A stretch of DNA of 64,000 nucleotides from UBA8516 sp035455245 (GTDB lineage Archaea; Thermoproteota; Nitrososphaeria; Nitrososphaerales; Nitrosopumilaceae), in assembly GCA_035455245.1 (NCBI GenBank), contig DATIFN010000003.1, positions 1 through 64,000 of the forward strand, in the 5' to 3' direction. Under the pieces are notes generated by a model, which did no database searches, was not told the DNA's origin, and worked only from the letters and a program-made list of their open reading frames with translations. Of the stretch, positions 51,979 to 61,632 are shown one piece after another. Positions within the stretch are counted from its first letter, which is position 1; each line of letters opens with the position of its first letter. A program made the position numbers and the translations under genes.

Positions 51979-54438
51979 CTAATTTCTTTTCCATTTTCTT
52001 AATAAGATTAACACTCCTATTGTCGCTCCAGCAATCACAATTACTGGTATCACATAATCTTGTTCTATAGGAAATACTCCGGATTCGGTATTCAATACAT
52101 CAGGAATGGAAGTATATTCTCCTTTTATTCCCAAAAAGCTAGTTCTCAAAATATCTGGTCGTAAAGCAGAATCTGATACTGAAAATAACTCCAAGTCGTT
52201 TGCACCTATACTAAATAGTGAGGTTTGATCTTTTGATAATGTAATCTCAATTTTGTTGTTCTCGGATTTTTTTGTACCTGATGCAACAACTTTGTTGTCA
52301 GCATTAATAAAATAATAGTAAATGATCGACTCGTCGTTAACAGATATAGGAATCGTTAATTCTTTTCCTATTGATACAACATCTGGCATATCAACACGAT
52401 TTATTTTGGAAAGTTTGACATTTTCAAAATCCTTCCAGTGCCCTGCTTCAAATGGATAGGTTGGATCATCAAAGGCAGAAATTGTTATTGTCCTTGCTTC
52501 TGGGGAATAGTTTTCAAGATAAAATGGTCCATTACTTATTACCGCGTGATTTTTTTGTATAATCCATGATATTGTTGAATCATATCTTGAATTATAATAA
52601 GAAGGATTGGATTCGAAAGTTGCTAGGGCAGGTGGAATAAAGTTTGATTTTTTGAATTCATCAAGATTTGATTTTATCAGATTTGCATCATCTGGAACAA
52701 TCAATGAAAGCCATTCTATATTATTTCCAATGGCATTTGATCTTGAAAATGCAGTTTTTCCATCGGTTACAGATTTTTCCATTGCCGACATTAACTCCCA
52801 TGGCATGCTTGCCCACACTACTGCAGAATCTGCAATCTCTGCTTCATCAAAGTGCCAATAATCTTGATACACTTCTATAGTGTCACTGTCAATCACCCTT
52901 ACTCCAACAAGTGTTTGGGCGCCTACGTAGGCCTTTTGAGAATATTCGGAATCACATGTCTTGTCTTCCTCCGTCTCACAAACCCACTCATACAAAAAAT
53001 AGATCGAATACATGACATCATTCATGTCCATTGGTTGACCATTGTGCCAGTTACTAAAATTTAGATCAAATGTTACCTTGCTTGTGGCCTGATTGCCCTT
53101 GCCTACCTTTATCCAACTTTGTTGAGTGGAATTCCATTTTATTGCGTCCTCCGGAACTGCAAGTTTCCCCGTAGGTCCAGCGGTCTCAACGTGCCATTGC
53201 GTCCTAATTGGAATTGTTACTCCTGTGTATGGATGTCTGAATGTGACAGGATCAGAAATGGCATCCCATATTTCCCTGCTGTAGAGATCGCTTAAACCTC
53301 CTATTGGATTCCATGCACCTTGGTAGATCTGTTTTACTCCAATTTTTACCAAATTTGAATCACTTTGTACATTTATTGGTGTAAACCTACTCGGAACACC
53401 GGCACCAAAGTCGTTTACTATTCCTGATACTTTGACATTTGAAACATATTGATCAATCTTGCTTGCAAGAAATATTCTAACAGATTCTTCTACTCCAATT
53501 TTTGTTGCTTGTTTCAAAAGATCGGCACGTTCCTGGGCAGAAGTAAAATTGCCATTGAATACATTCATAGATAAAGAATCGATAGTGTCATTTTTGTAAT
53601 TCCAATAATCAGGATTACAAAATCCAGGCATATTACAATACCAAGGAGAATACATCTGTGCTGTAACTAACGTATCATATTTTACAAATGCTGATCTTCC
53701 TGCGTATCCTTCTGTGTAAATACTCCATTTTTGATCTTTAGGATCGCTTCCATAAACAATAGAAAAAGCCTTATTCAAATCCCCAAAATCTTTTTTCACT
53801 GTAAATCCAAATTTTTCTAGCTGTGAAGAAAGAATTTCGCCAATAGATTTTCTTACAGGGTCATCGCTTCTGATAAAAATTATTACCTCAATTGGTTTTG
53901 AATCATAAAACCACTTGTTATCAACTTTTTCGGCTCCGGCCGTGGTAAGAGCATTTGAAATCATTTCTTCAGCAAGTTTTGGATTATATCTAAAGTTAAA
54001 CGATTCAAGTTGCTCTAAGACCAGAAGATAGTCAGGATCAAATGGTGTATAACCAGATATCATAGACGTGCCGTATCCTCCAAGAAGTTCGTTTACAATT
54101 AATTCACGGTCGATTAGATAATTAAGAGCAAATCTTACCTCACGTAATGAAAAGGGATTGAATTTATCTGATGGTGCAGGATTTACAAGAATACTATAAG
54201 ATCCTCCTGTTGATTGAAAGACGTTTAGTCCTTCTCTTGCCTTGGGGTCTTCAATTCTGTCAGAAGAAACCCTATAATAATAAATGTCCAGGTTTCCGTT
54301 TTTAACCTCCTCTAGTGCAGTGTTTTCATCAGCATATTGGATGAACTGCACTTTATCAACAAAAGTTCCCTTGTCAGCAGAAGCATTAAGTGAACCAAAA
54401 ACAAAAAATGACAGCATCACCAGAAACAGCAATTTCAT
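51979..54438 (-). CDS. ABC transporter peptide-binding protein, apparently circularly permuted
   Basis: An 819-residue family-5 solute-binding protein with a signal peptide (residues 1-21) and a C-terminal membrane anchor (VIPVIVIAGATIGVLILL), so it is tethered outside the membrane. The domain order is unusual: segments that end the family (LREVRFALNYLIDRELI, about residue 95-115) come first, and those that begin it (GAWNPIGGL near 380, NWHNGQPMDMNDVMYS near 460, GPFYLENY near 630) come later. It delivers peptides or similar compounds to the permeases downstream in the same operon. Confidence 0.88.
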   Translation of the reverse strand: MKLLFLVMLSFFVFGSLNASADKGTFVDKVQFIQYADENTALEEVKNGNLDIYYYRVSSDRIEDPKAREGLNVFQSTGGSYSILVNPAPSDKFNPFSLREVRFALNYLIDRELIVNELLGGYGTSMISGYTPFDPDYLLVLEQLESFNFRYNPKLAEEMISNALTTAGAEKVDNKWFYDSKPIEVIIFIRSDDPVRKSIGEILSSQLEKFGFTVKKDFGDLNKAFSIVYGSDPKDQKWSIYTEGYAGRSAFVKYDTLVTAQMYSPWYCNMPGFCNPDYWNYKNDTIDSLSMNVFNGNFTSAQERADLLKQATKIGVEESVRIFLASKIDQYVSNVKVSGIVNDFGAGVPSRFTPINVQSDSNLVKIGVKQIYQGAWNPIGGLSDLYSREIWDAISDPVTFRHPYTGVTIPIRTQWHVETAGPTGKLAVPEDAIKWNSTQQSWIKVGKGNQATSKVTFDLNFSNWHNGQPMDMNDVMYSIYFLYEWVCETEEDKTCDSEYSQKAYVGAQTLVGVRVIDSDTIEVYQDYWHFDEAEIADSAVVWASMPWELMSAMEKSVTDGKTAFSRSNAIGNNIEWLSLIVPDDANLIKSNLDEFKKSNFIPPALATFESNPSYYNSRYDSTISWIIQKNHAVISNGPFYLENYSPEARTITISAFDDPTYPFEAGHWKDFENVKLSKINRVDMPDVVSIGKELTIPISVNDESIIYYYFINADNKVVASGTKKSENNKIEITLSKDQTSLFSIGANDLELFSVSDSALRPDILRTSFLGIKGEYTSIPDVLNTESGVFPIEQDYVIPVIVIAGATIGVLILLRKWKRN

Positions 54439-54603
54439 GATTTGACTGAATCGAACTGTTTTTAATCTTCTTTGGTTTGTGTTGAGCTATCCGTTGACAC
54501 CAGCTAGAATTATCGCATCGTAAAGATGTTAAATACTTTAAAAAATTATAATTTCAAATTTTTATCATTTTTTATCATTTATTCTTAAAATGTATATAAT
54601 AGA

Positions 54604-55254
54604 ATGAGAAAATCAGATTTGTTGAATCTCCAAACGCTAGTGAGAGGAATTAACGGAATAATTCCGGGAGGAATGTCAGTCAAGGACTTTTCAATGGTTA
54701 CTAGAACTGATGAAGAAACGGCAAAGATGGTACTTGATAATTTCTTACAAAATGGCATTGGCGAATATGAGGATCATCAAGTCTTTTTTGATGAAAATGA
54801 CCGGCTAAAGACATGTCTTTTAGCGCTACGGATGGGTGCAGATATTGAGGAGGTTTCAAGATCAATTGATTGGAAGGATTTTGAATCTCTTACTGCAGAA
54901 ATCTTGGATGCCAGTGAGTTTGAAACAACAAGAAATCTAATTTTAACAAAACCAAGAATGCAAATAGATGTAGTTGGTGTAAAATCCGATGTGGCAATTC
55001 TAATTGATTGTAAGCATTGGAAAAGGGCCAGTCAATCATCGCTAGAAAAAGCGGTAAAAATGCAGATAGAAAGAACAAAGCGGTTTCTAAAAACAGAAAA
55101 TGTCAAAGCAGCAATTCCTGCAATTGTCACTTTATATCAAGAAAAAATAAGGTTCATAGACAAAGTTCCAATCATACCAATTTTACAGCTTAGTTCTTTT
55201 TGTGAAGAATTTTATGGAAATCTAGATGATCTTAACACGCTAGAACATAGTTAG
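54604..55254 (+). CDS. PD-(D/E)xK nuclease-like protein with N-terminal winged helix
   Basis: A 216-residue protein. Residues about 1-75 resemble a winged-helix domain. Residues 90-200 match the Mrr/Holliday-resolvase-like nuclease fold: Glu in FESLTAEIL, Asp in MQIDVVG and the IDCKHW lysine, giving the E-D-xCK catalytic set. It likely cuts or binds DNA in repair or as a single-gene restriction-type enzyme. No methyltransferase is adjacent. Its end overlaps the DUF2070 stop (convergent). Confidence 0.78.
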   Translation: MRKSDLLNLQTLVRGINGIIPGGMSVKDFSMVTRTDEETAKMVLDNFLQNGIGEYEDHQVFFDENDRLKTCLLALRMGADIEEVSRSIDWKDFESLTAEILDASEFETTRNLILTKPRMQIDVVGVKSDVAILIDCKHWKRASQSSLEKAVKMQIERTKRFLKTENVKAAIPAIVTLYQEKIRFIDKVPIIPILQLSSFCEEFYGNLDDLNTLEHS

Positions 55255-56976
55255 GAAAAAAAAGACAGTAGTTCCTATCAAAAAAGCTTGTGTGATTCTC
55301 ATGGTGCGATCAAGGGATTTTGAATAATCTTCAAGAAGAGTGGTTCCCATAATTTTGACATCAGTTTCATGCTGAAGAGCTTCAAATGAAGTCTCGGAAA
55401 TGTTTTGTTCTGCTTTTTTAGCCAGATCTAGATACCAAGAAGATGCTTCTTGAGATGTAGAAAGACTTCCAAATGTAAAGTAGCCATGTTTGTTTCTTGC
55501 TTCTTTTGTTTTATAATGAGTGTCGGAAGTGCACATTTCAATTAAGTTATATCCCTCTTTTAAAAGAGAATTTACAATTTCTTCACGGAAACCATTTTCC
55601 ATATTATTAGAGTCTGACCACCCAAGGAAAAATTTTTCGTTTCCTATTTTCATACACAAGATTCCAATTCCACCAGGACCAAGGTCATCTGCAAGAATTT
55701 TTTGATTTTCCAAGTTGGCATATCCTATCTCTAGCGGCAATGTTTCCTTTGTTATCAGAGTATCAAGGTTTGATTTCGCGGCTTTGAAAAGATCATCTGC
55801 GTCATTTGGTGAGATCTCTTCGCCCATTGCATTATGACTGTCAATGATTAGTAGTTTATCAAATCCACGGTTTGTTGCATATTGATCTAGTTCATTTTTT
55901 ACATAGAGTGGAACATCCTCCATCCCATGTGGAGAAAGGGACAGGATAAGAACAGCCGTCTTGTCAAACAACATACCAACTGTTCTCGCTTTGTTTACCT
56001 GTACGGTAACAGGTTTTGTGCATTTATTTCCTTGATCTAAAACAGAGCTTTTTGCAAAGCTTGCCAAGTATGCCTCAACTTGAGATTTTGAAGGAAGATT
56101 TAGCGAGTGATCAGAAATGCCGTGCATTACCATTGCAGATGAGTTTAGATTTTTGTATATTTGATACGGAATATTACTTCCGCCTATTGGATGAAATGGT
56201 CCGGGGTGAACTTCTGGCAAGACGAGTCGAAATTCGTTGTTTTTTGTCTTGAACCTAATTTGAAAAGTTGAAACCTTGGATGGTTGTGAGCGCTCCTCTA
56301 TCAACCGTTCCATTTTAGAAGGATCATTTCGTGTCCATGCTGCGACATATGCTTGTAATACCTTATGTGTGCGTGGAACGTTGGGCCCTCCAGCTCTATC
56401 TGTTATTATGGTCCAAACTGTCCCAACCACTAAAAAGACAACGCCATAACCAATCGCTTGCAAGTCGGAAAGCATCGGGATCCACAAATTAAACGGAATA
56501 ATTGCTAAAAACATTGCCAGAGGTTGTAGCAGACAGATTGACCATGCTAGTTTTACTTTTGCACCAAGAACGGAAGTAAAAATTCCTATTCTAAAAGCTG
56601 CAAACAAAAACATTCCTTCGGTCAAATAAATTGGCAAGAGTTCTGGTTTAGAAAATACTGGAACAGAAATTAAACCTCCTAATGCTGTTACAAGCCATAA
56701 CAGACTACCAAATCCTGAGATATGTCTTACTTTGGATCTTTCGGTGTACAGGAGACGGGCATCAATTATTTGTGTGACAAGTAGTGCAATTATTGCTACA
56801 AACAGATGAGTAAAAAATTTGTCATAGTTTTCAAAATATGCTAGTTCTGCAAGTATCACGAGGATGGATACAACAACTACAGAGACAAAAAGGGAGAGAT
56901 ATGGCGAGGAAGGCGTAAGAAGGGTTAAGGAGTATCTCTTGTGAATCCGAGATACATTATCCGCGTTTTCAGTCAT
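55240..56976 (-). CDS. DUF2070-family membrane protein
   Basis: A 578-residue archaeal protein. The start ATG 56976 overlaps the Sec61beta stop in an ATGA junction, which is stronger evidence than the in-frame TTG at 57003. About six or seven membrane spans occupy residues 20-190, then a soluble domain with conserved VLPEVHPGPFHPIGGSNIP and HGISDHSLNLP, His-rich phrases typical of the family, plus LIIDSHNAMGEE and GPGGIGIL. A last hydrophobic segment is at the C-terminus. The family function is unknown; the His/Asp pattern hints at a metal-dependent enzyme. Confidence 0.88.
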   Translation of the reverse strand: MTENADNVSRIHKRYSLTLLTPSSPYLSLFVSVVVVSILVILAELAYFENYDKFFTHLFVAIIALLVTQIIDARLLYTERSKVRHISGFGSLLWLVTALGGLISVPVFSKPELLPIYLTEGMFLFAAFRIGIFTSVLGAKVKLAWSICLLQPLAMFLAIIPFNLWIPMLSDLQAIGYGVVFLVVGTVWTIITDRAGGPNVPRTHKVLQAYVAAWTRNDPSKMERLIEERSQPSKVSTFQIRFKTKNNEFRLVLPEVHPGPFHPIGGSNIPYQIYKNLNSSAMVMHGISDHSLNLPSKSQVEAYLASFAKSSVLDQGNKCTKPVTVQVNKARTVGMLFDKTAVLILSLSPHGMEDVPLYVKNELDQYATNRGFDKLLIIDSHNAMGEEISPNDADDLFKAAKSNLDTLITKETLPLEIGYANLENQKILADDLGPGGIGILCMKIGNEKFFLGWSDSNNMENGFREEIVNSLLKEGYNLIEMCTSDTHYKTKEARNKHGYFTFGSLSTSQEASSWYLDLAKKAEQNISETSFEALQHETDVKIMGTTLLEDYSKSLDRTMRITQAFLIGTTVFFFLTMF

Positions 56977-57137
56977 GGTAGGAAGAACAATTTTAGAATC
57001 CAAGAGACTACAATTAAACCAGCTGGAATAGATACTACTATCTCAGGTCTGACACGATATCCCTTAGTTTCATCCTCAAAGAACCTTAGAAGACCGGCAC
57101 TAGAGGCAGGAAGTGGTGCAGATTTTTTGCTACTCAT
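56973..57137 (-). CDS. Sec61beta, protein translocase beta subunit
   Basis: A 54-residue protein from ATG 57137: a polar Ser/Lys/Pro-rich N-terminus (MSSKKSAPLPASSAGLLRFF), then GYRVRPEIVV and one C-terminal membrane helix (PAGLIVVSWILKLFFLP). This is the standard archaeal Sec61beta layout, the tail-anchored small subunit of the SecYE-beta protein channel. TATTTATGT lies 29 bases before the ATG. Its TGA overlaps the ATG of the DUF2070 gene, so these two are coupled. Confidence 0.9.
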   Translation of the reverse strand: MSSKKSAPLPASSAGLLRFFEDETKGYRVRPEIVVSIPAGLIVVSWILKLFFLP

Positions 57138-57180
57138 GGCTGTCTTTGAAGACGAGAATTTTACATAAATACTTTATGCG

Positions 57181-57504
57181 CTATTTTCTGAGTTTTTCTA
57201 TGATTTCTATCAGATCTGTAATTGATTTCATGATCTGTTGCTGTTTGTAGTGATCTTTTTCATGCTCAAGTTCTTCAGAAAGATCCTTTAATTTTTGTTC
57301 AAATTTTGCAAGGGCCGGATTTTGTTCAATTTTTTCCTCCAGAATGGGAATGTCTTCTTCTTTTGCTTCCCTACCACAATTAACACAAAGTGCGTGACCA
57401 TCTTTCATTACGCGAACACCTTTACAGTAAGGACAAGGATCGCTTATCAGAGTTGCACCTTTTAGGAGCATCTCTACAGCTTTTTTTGTAAGATCTTTTG
57501 ACAC
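57181..57504 (-). CDS. Sjogren's/scleroderma autoantigen 1-like zinc protein
   Basis: A 107-residue protein from GTG 57504. It has a leading helix (KKAVEMLLKGATLISDPCPYC), a zinc ribbon with CPYC and CVNC (about residues 24-43), and a C-terminal coiled coil (about 65-107). This matches the archaeal family related to human autoantigen p27, function unknown. Upstream of sec61beta on the same strand. Confidence 0.82.
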   Translation of the reverse strand: MSKDLTKKAVEMLLKGATLISDPCPYCKGVRVMKDGHALCVNCGREAKEEDIPILEEKIEQNPALAKFEQKLKDLSEELEHEKDHYKQQQIMKSITDLIEIIEKLRK

Positions 57505-57583
57505 AAATCTTGTTTACCGGTCCATGTAAAAAAAGATAGATACAGACAAGGCTTAATAGTGGGAAAGCGGTTTTTTATCTTGA

Positions 57584-57892
57584 ATGGCGGTTATCTGCAA
57601 TACATGCGGACTCCCTAATGATTTATGCGCCTGTGGTGAACTTGAAAAAGATGCTACCCAGATTGTTGTTCGTCTAGAGGAAAGACGATTCAAAAAGAAA
57701 GGAACCATGATTGAAGGGGTAAATCCAAAAATGAATGATCTTGGAAAAGTGGTAAGAGAATTAAAAGCGAAGTATGCATGTGGTGGCACAGTAAAAGATG
57801 GTTACATCCTGTTGCAAGGAGATCATAGGGACACAATCAAGGGAACTTTGGTAAAGCTAGGATTTCCTGAATCCAGTATCGAAGTTCATTAG
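57584..57892 (+). CDS. Translation initiation factor aIF1 (SUI1)
   Basis: A 102-residue SUI1 protein. Residues about 22-100 form the SUI1 fold (TQIVVRLEERRFKKKGTMIEG, KYACGGTVKDGYILLQGDHRD), with the basic loop that contacts the ribosomal P site. The N-terminus carries a short Cys pair pattern (CNTCGLPNDLCAC) that may bind zinc, as in many archaeal versions. It governs start-codon fidelity, which is of interest given the irregular starts in this window. Confidence 0.94.
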   Translation: MAVICNTCGLPNDLCACGELEKDATQIVVRLEERRFKKKGTMIEGVNPKMNDLGKVVRELKAKYACGGTVKDGYILLQGDHRDTIKGTLVKLGFPESSIEVH

Positions 57893-57897
57893 TTGAT

Positions 57898-58881
57898 TTG
57901 CAAAGCGATAGAATCTTCAAAGCTCTTTCTACACCATATTCTGCGTTAACATCAGTAATCCTTGGATTGATGATAGTTTCCTTTCCTGTCGGAGCATATG
58001 TGGTCTTTAACTCAGATATTGGCAAGGAAATAAGGTTTGATTTTCCTATTAATGGGATTGATGTTTTTATCGCTGGCATTGGTGTAAAGATTCCAATTCA
58101 ATTTGAACTTGGTGATGGTTTCATCACATTGTGGTGTGTGTATCTAGTTTTGTTTGCAATTTCTCTTTTGGGTCCTAAAACCAATTTTTCGAAAGCCATT
58201 TCCTCTCTCATGACTGAAGGGTGGCACAATATCAGAAGCAATTATCTTCTTGGAATGTTGACATGGTTCTCAATCCTAATTGTTGCGTCTGTTGCTATTG
58301 ATTCCATACAACAAAGTTTTGGAATCCTTACAGAACCACCCGAATTCCAAAACAGACTGATTCAGTTCTTTCGCATCACACTGTCTCCTTTAACTGAGGA
58401 AATAGGATTCAGGATGTTTCTAATTGGCCTACCACTTTTTGCCATGTTTGCCACAAATATGTCAATTAGAAATTTCTTCAGAGCATTGTGGCATCCTTCA
58501 CAGAATCTAGACATTAGAAATTACAAAAAAGTAGTAGGGCTAATCATAGTAGTTGGAATATTTTTTGGAGCAGCTCATATAATTTCTGGTTCTCCATGGA
58601 GCACAGGCAAGTTTGCACAGGCTGCTGTTAGTGGGGTGATAATAGGCTGGGTTTATGTAAGACATGGTTTAGTTCCAGCAGTTTTAATTCACTGGGCAAC
58701 AAATTATGTAATATTTTCTTATATTTTTTTTATGTCTGGTGCAAATCAAACCTCAACCGAGGCATCAAACCCATTTCTTAACACACTTGAAATTTTATTT
58801 TTGATCTCAGGTACTATAGCCATAATTATTTTCATATTAAATTATATTAAATCAAAAAAAGAAAACACTGCTCTAGTGTAA
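57898..58881 (+). CDS. CPBP-family intramembrane metalloprotease
   Basis: A 327-residue membrane protein from TTG 57898, 5 bases after aIF1. The CPBP motifs are present: EE167-168 to R172 (TEEIGFRMF), FFGAAHI and the final HWATN. Eight or so membrane spans surround them. Relatives are type II CAAX prenyl proteases or bacteriocin-immunity proteins; in archaea the substrates are unknown. It is followed 1 base later, convergently, by cofC. Confidence 0.88.
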   Translation: MQSDRIFKALSTPYSALTSVILGLMIVSFPVGAYVVFNSDIGKEIRFDFPINGIDVFIAGIGVKIPIQFELGDGFITLWCVYLVLFAISLLGPKTNFSKAISSLMTEGWHNIRSNYLLGMLTWFSILIVASVAIDSIQQSFGILTEPPEFQNRLIQFFRITLSPLTEEIGFRMFLIGLPLFAMFATNMSIRNFFRALWHPSQNLDIRNYKKVVGLIIVVGIFFGAAHIISGSPWSTGKFAQAAVSGVIIGWVYVRHGLVPAVLIHWATNYVIFSYIFFMSGANQTSTEASNPFLNTLEILFLISGTIAIIIFILNYIKSKKENTALV

Positions 58882-58882
58882 C

Positions 58883-59515
58883 TTACAAACCTTGAAGTAT
58901 TTTAGAATTCGACTGGTTAAAAAATTGTGAAACAAACTGAAGATCAGACAATTCATCCACATCAAGCATTATTCTTCGTATCAAGACAAGAGCTGATGAA
59001 GCTGAAATTTCTTCAGCCTTACTAAGATGAATTTTGTAACTGTCCTCGTCATAATGAGTTTTCATTAAATTTACAGGCGTACGAAACAACGCATTTGTAC
59101 CATCAAATTTTCTTGAAGGAACCACAAGGGCACACTTTTGAGACATTTTAAAATTAAACAGTGTCTTAATGTCACCTGGCTGCATTAACGGTATATCCTG
59201 AGGAAACACAATGGTGGCATCATATCCATTTTTTTTAAAATACTCATCTGCTATGGCCACGGCATTATTTACTCCAAGTTCTTTTTCGTCGATGATTTCG
59301 ATGCAACCAAATCTTTTCCCGATGGAAAATGCACTTTCATCTTTAGTTACAAGAGCAGTTTTTTCTATTAGATCAGATTTCGAAATTGTTCTTAGAACCT
59401 CTTCTAACATCAACTTGCAGATTATTTCCCTTTTTTCAGGTGATAGGTTAAGTCGCCTTTTTGCCTTTGAAAAAGTTTTTACAGGAACTATGGCTGCTGT
59501 CCTAAATTTAGACAT
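58883..59515 (-). CDS. cofC: 2-phospho-L-lactate guanylyltransferase
   Basis: A 210-residue nucleotidyltransferase that activates phospholactate (or phosphoenolpyruvate) with GTP for F420 synthesis. Family segments: AAIVPVKTFSKAKRRL at the start, PQDIPLMQPGDI in the centre (metal-binding) and SRKFDGTNALFR. Its start overlaps the end of cofD by 8 bases, so the two are coupled. No CofC-CofD fusion. Confidence 0.92.
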   Translation of the reverse strand: MSKFRTAAIVPVKTFSKAKRRLNLSPEKREIICKLMLEEVLRTISKSDLIEKTALVTKDESAFSIGKRFGCIEIIDEKELGVNNAVAIADEYFKKNGYDATIVFPQDIPLMQPGDIKTLFNFKMSQKCALVVPSRKFDGTNALFRTPVNLMKTHYDEDSYKIHLSKAEEISASSALVLIRRIMLDVDELSDLQFVSQFFNQSNSKILQGL

Positions 59516-60428
59516 GCACTTGTTTTAGAATAAATGATGCAAGCGCGTCTTCCTCAATTTTGTCTTTCATTTTTAATTTAGTTTCATACACATGCATGTC
59601 AAGGTTTTCGATTTTTCTTGTAAGCAATCGATCTGACGAATCTATTACCATGTGTGATGCAACTTCGGAATACATCTTTGCGAGTCCATATGCAGAAACC
59701 TCCATTCCTGCAGCCTCCATGTATTTTACGGCAGGACCACTAATTGCTTTGTTACCAATAAGTGGACTTACAACAACAACTTTCTTTTTTGATTTTGAAA
59801 GTTCTTTTTTAATCCCCTTTATTGATAGAATTGGGCCTATGCTAGTAAGTGGATTACCTGGAGCAATTACAACTAATTTTGCATCGTGGATTGCGTTGAC
59901 TGCAGCAGGGTTTGCTCGTGCTTTGTCAGCACCAAGATACTTTATTCCCTCGACATTATCTTGACCCCGATATTTTACCCAGTATTCTTGTAGGTGAAGT
60001 TCACCTTTATTGGTAACAATTCTTGTTTCAACATTATTGTCTGTTACAGGAATTATCTTTGTATCAATCGCAAATTTCTGACACATCCAAGCTGTTATAT
60101 CGGTTAAATTTTTGCCATTTTTTAACATGTTAGTTCTCAAAAGATGGGTGGCAACATCCCTGTCTCCTATCTTAAACCAAGTTTCTTCACCAAGAATTTC
60201 CATTTGACGTAAAAATCCAAAAGTATCTTTTTTAATTCCCCATCCCTTGTCGGTATCGAGCAAATCAGCAAGCCCATAAAGAATTGTGTCTATATCAGGA
60301 CATACGTACAGGCCATAAAGCCAGTAATTATCACCAACGTTTGAGATTACATTGATATCTCTTGTTTGCGAGGACATTCCGCGTACAAGTTTTACAGAAC
60401 CAGTTCCACCGGCAAGTATTGTTATCAT
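59508..60428 (-). CDS. cofD: F420 biosynthesis transferase CofD
   Basis: A 306-residue enzyme joining the activated lactyl or PEP unit to Fo. The family start MITILAGGTGSVKLVRGM, VGDNYWLYGLYVCPDIDTILYGLA, and the conserved VIAPGNPLTSIGPIL and VSPLIGNKAISGP are intact. Together with cofC downstream, and cofE at 16.4-17.1 kb, it shows that this organism makes the F420 tail. The order cofD-cofC on the minus strand is an operon with overlapping ends. Confidence 0.94.
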   Translation of the reverse strand: MITILAGGTGSVKLVRGMSSQTRDINVISNVGDNYWLYGLYVCPDIDTILYGLADLLDTDKGWGIKKDTFGFLRQMEILGEETWFKIGDRDVATHLLRTNMLKNGKNLTDITAWMCQKFAIDTKIIPVTDNNVETRIVTNKGELHLQEYWVKYRGQDNVEGIKYLGADKARANPAAVNAIHDAKLVVIAPGNPLTSIGPILSIKGIKKELSKSKKKVVVVSPLIGNKAISGPAVKYMEAAGMEVSAYGLAKMYSEVASHMVIDSSDRLLTRKIENLDMHVYETKLKMKDKIEEDALASFILKQVHV

Positions 60429-60561
60429 TTTTTAGACCTCCAAGATTTGTTTATGAAGACAAATGGACAATAATTACTTTTGCTAGATAATAGCAGATCA
60501 TGAAATTAATCCATTTTAAAAAAGAAGAAGATTTATTACTCTCAGCAAAAGCAGATTTTCC

Positions 60562-61620
60562 GTGTCGAGGCATCTGATTTTCTCAGTTGGATTAATTGGC
60601 CTTTTAGCGATTGGTAGTATTTCACCCATTTGGGGGGCACAGCTTGATACTAGATTAAGCACTCACTTGACTGAGGCACAACCAACATTCAAATTCTTAA
60701 AAACTGTCTTTATAGAATATTCCGACGGCGGCGAAATTTCAAAATTACTAAATGGCAAAGACGTTTTGGTGAACATTGAAGCAGACAATAGTACAGCCGG
60801 TGTTTCTGAACTCATAGACAAAATGAATTCTAATTTACGAAGCATAGACAGCACGGCTTTTGTTAAGGATCTAAAGTTAACATACAGGGCTCATCTTCAA
60901 GGCCAAGGCGGACAGGCTGCTATTGATTACAAGGTTACCATAGTTCCAACAATAACAAATTATCTTTTACGTGAATCCGATGGGACGAATCCAGCTCTCA
61001 TAGATGCACACTGGAGAGGATTATCAGTGCAGGGACCAGTAATGATAACAGATGCAGAGCATGGCGAAATTGATGTTAATACATTGGCAGGATTCCTAAA
61101 AAAAGAAACTCCTGATGCATATGCAAAAATACAAGGCACTGAAGGTGAAACTCTTTTGAATGATAGTCTGATTGATTCAAGCGGAATACTGGCACAGCCA
61201 CTTTCCAACTGGCATCATCTCTTTGATCCCTCTGGAACGATTTCGGAAACAGCAAAGTGGGGATATACCGAAAAATTAGTCATTACAAGTTTCACCATGG
61301 GTGAAAGTAGTCTGAGGGAAGGCATACAGGGTGAAAAAGAAAAATCAGCCGAGTTTACCACTGATAAAAAATATACAATCAGAACAGTAGAATCATCAAA
61401 CTCTGCAACCATTTCAATAGATGGATTTGTTACAGAAACTACTCTGGATGGAGCAGAATACTTTGGTTCCAGTCCTAAAGTTCCTGAAGGTTATGCAACA
61501 ACATCAACTGGAGGATTTCCAGTAACTATAATGTATGGAATGGCAGGAATGGGTGCTGCCGTGGCAGTCTTTGTTCTAGTATGGAGTGACAGAAAACTCA
61601 AAAAACAAAGAGGACAATAA
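60562..61620 (+). CDS. Secreted membrane-anchored protein, unrecognised
   Basis: A 352-residue protein from GTG 60562 with a signal peptide (residues 1-25), a large extracellular alpha/beta domain, and a C-terminal anchor (MYGMAGMGAAVAVFVLVW) followed by a basic tail (DRKLKKQRG). So it is exposed outside with a cytoplasmic tail. No catalytic motif is recognised. Contains VNIEADNSTAGVSELIDKM and GGFPVTIMYG. Convergent with the RNase P RNA gene. Confidence 0.7.
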   Translation: MSRHLIFSVGLIGLLAIGSISPIWGAQLDTRLSTHLTEAQPTFKFLKTVFIEYSDGGEISKLLNGKDVLVNIEADNSTAGVSELIDKMNSNLRSIDSTAFVKDLKLTYRAHLQGQGGQAAIDYKVTIVPTITNYLLRESDGTNPALIDAHWRGLSVQGPVMITDAEHGEIDVNTLAGFLKKETPDAYAKIQGTEGETLLNDSLIDSSGILAQPLSNWHHLFDPSGTISETAKWGYTEKLVITSFTMGESSLREGIQGEKEKSAEFTTDKKYTIRTVESSNSATISIDGFVTETTLDGAEYFGSSPKVPEGYATTSTGGFPVTIMYGMAGMGAAVAVFVLVWSDRKLKKQRGQ

Positions 61621-61632
61621 AATAAAAATTTA

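Noticed and set aside
54604..55254. Nuclease-like gene as part of a restriction-modification system
   Set aside because: No methyltransferase or specificity subunit nearby; a repair-type nuclease is equally likely.
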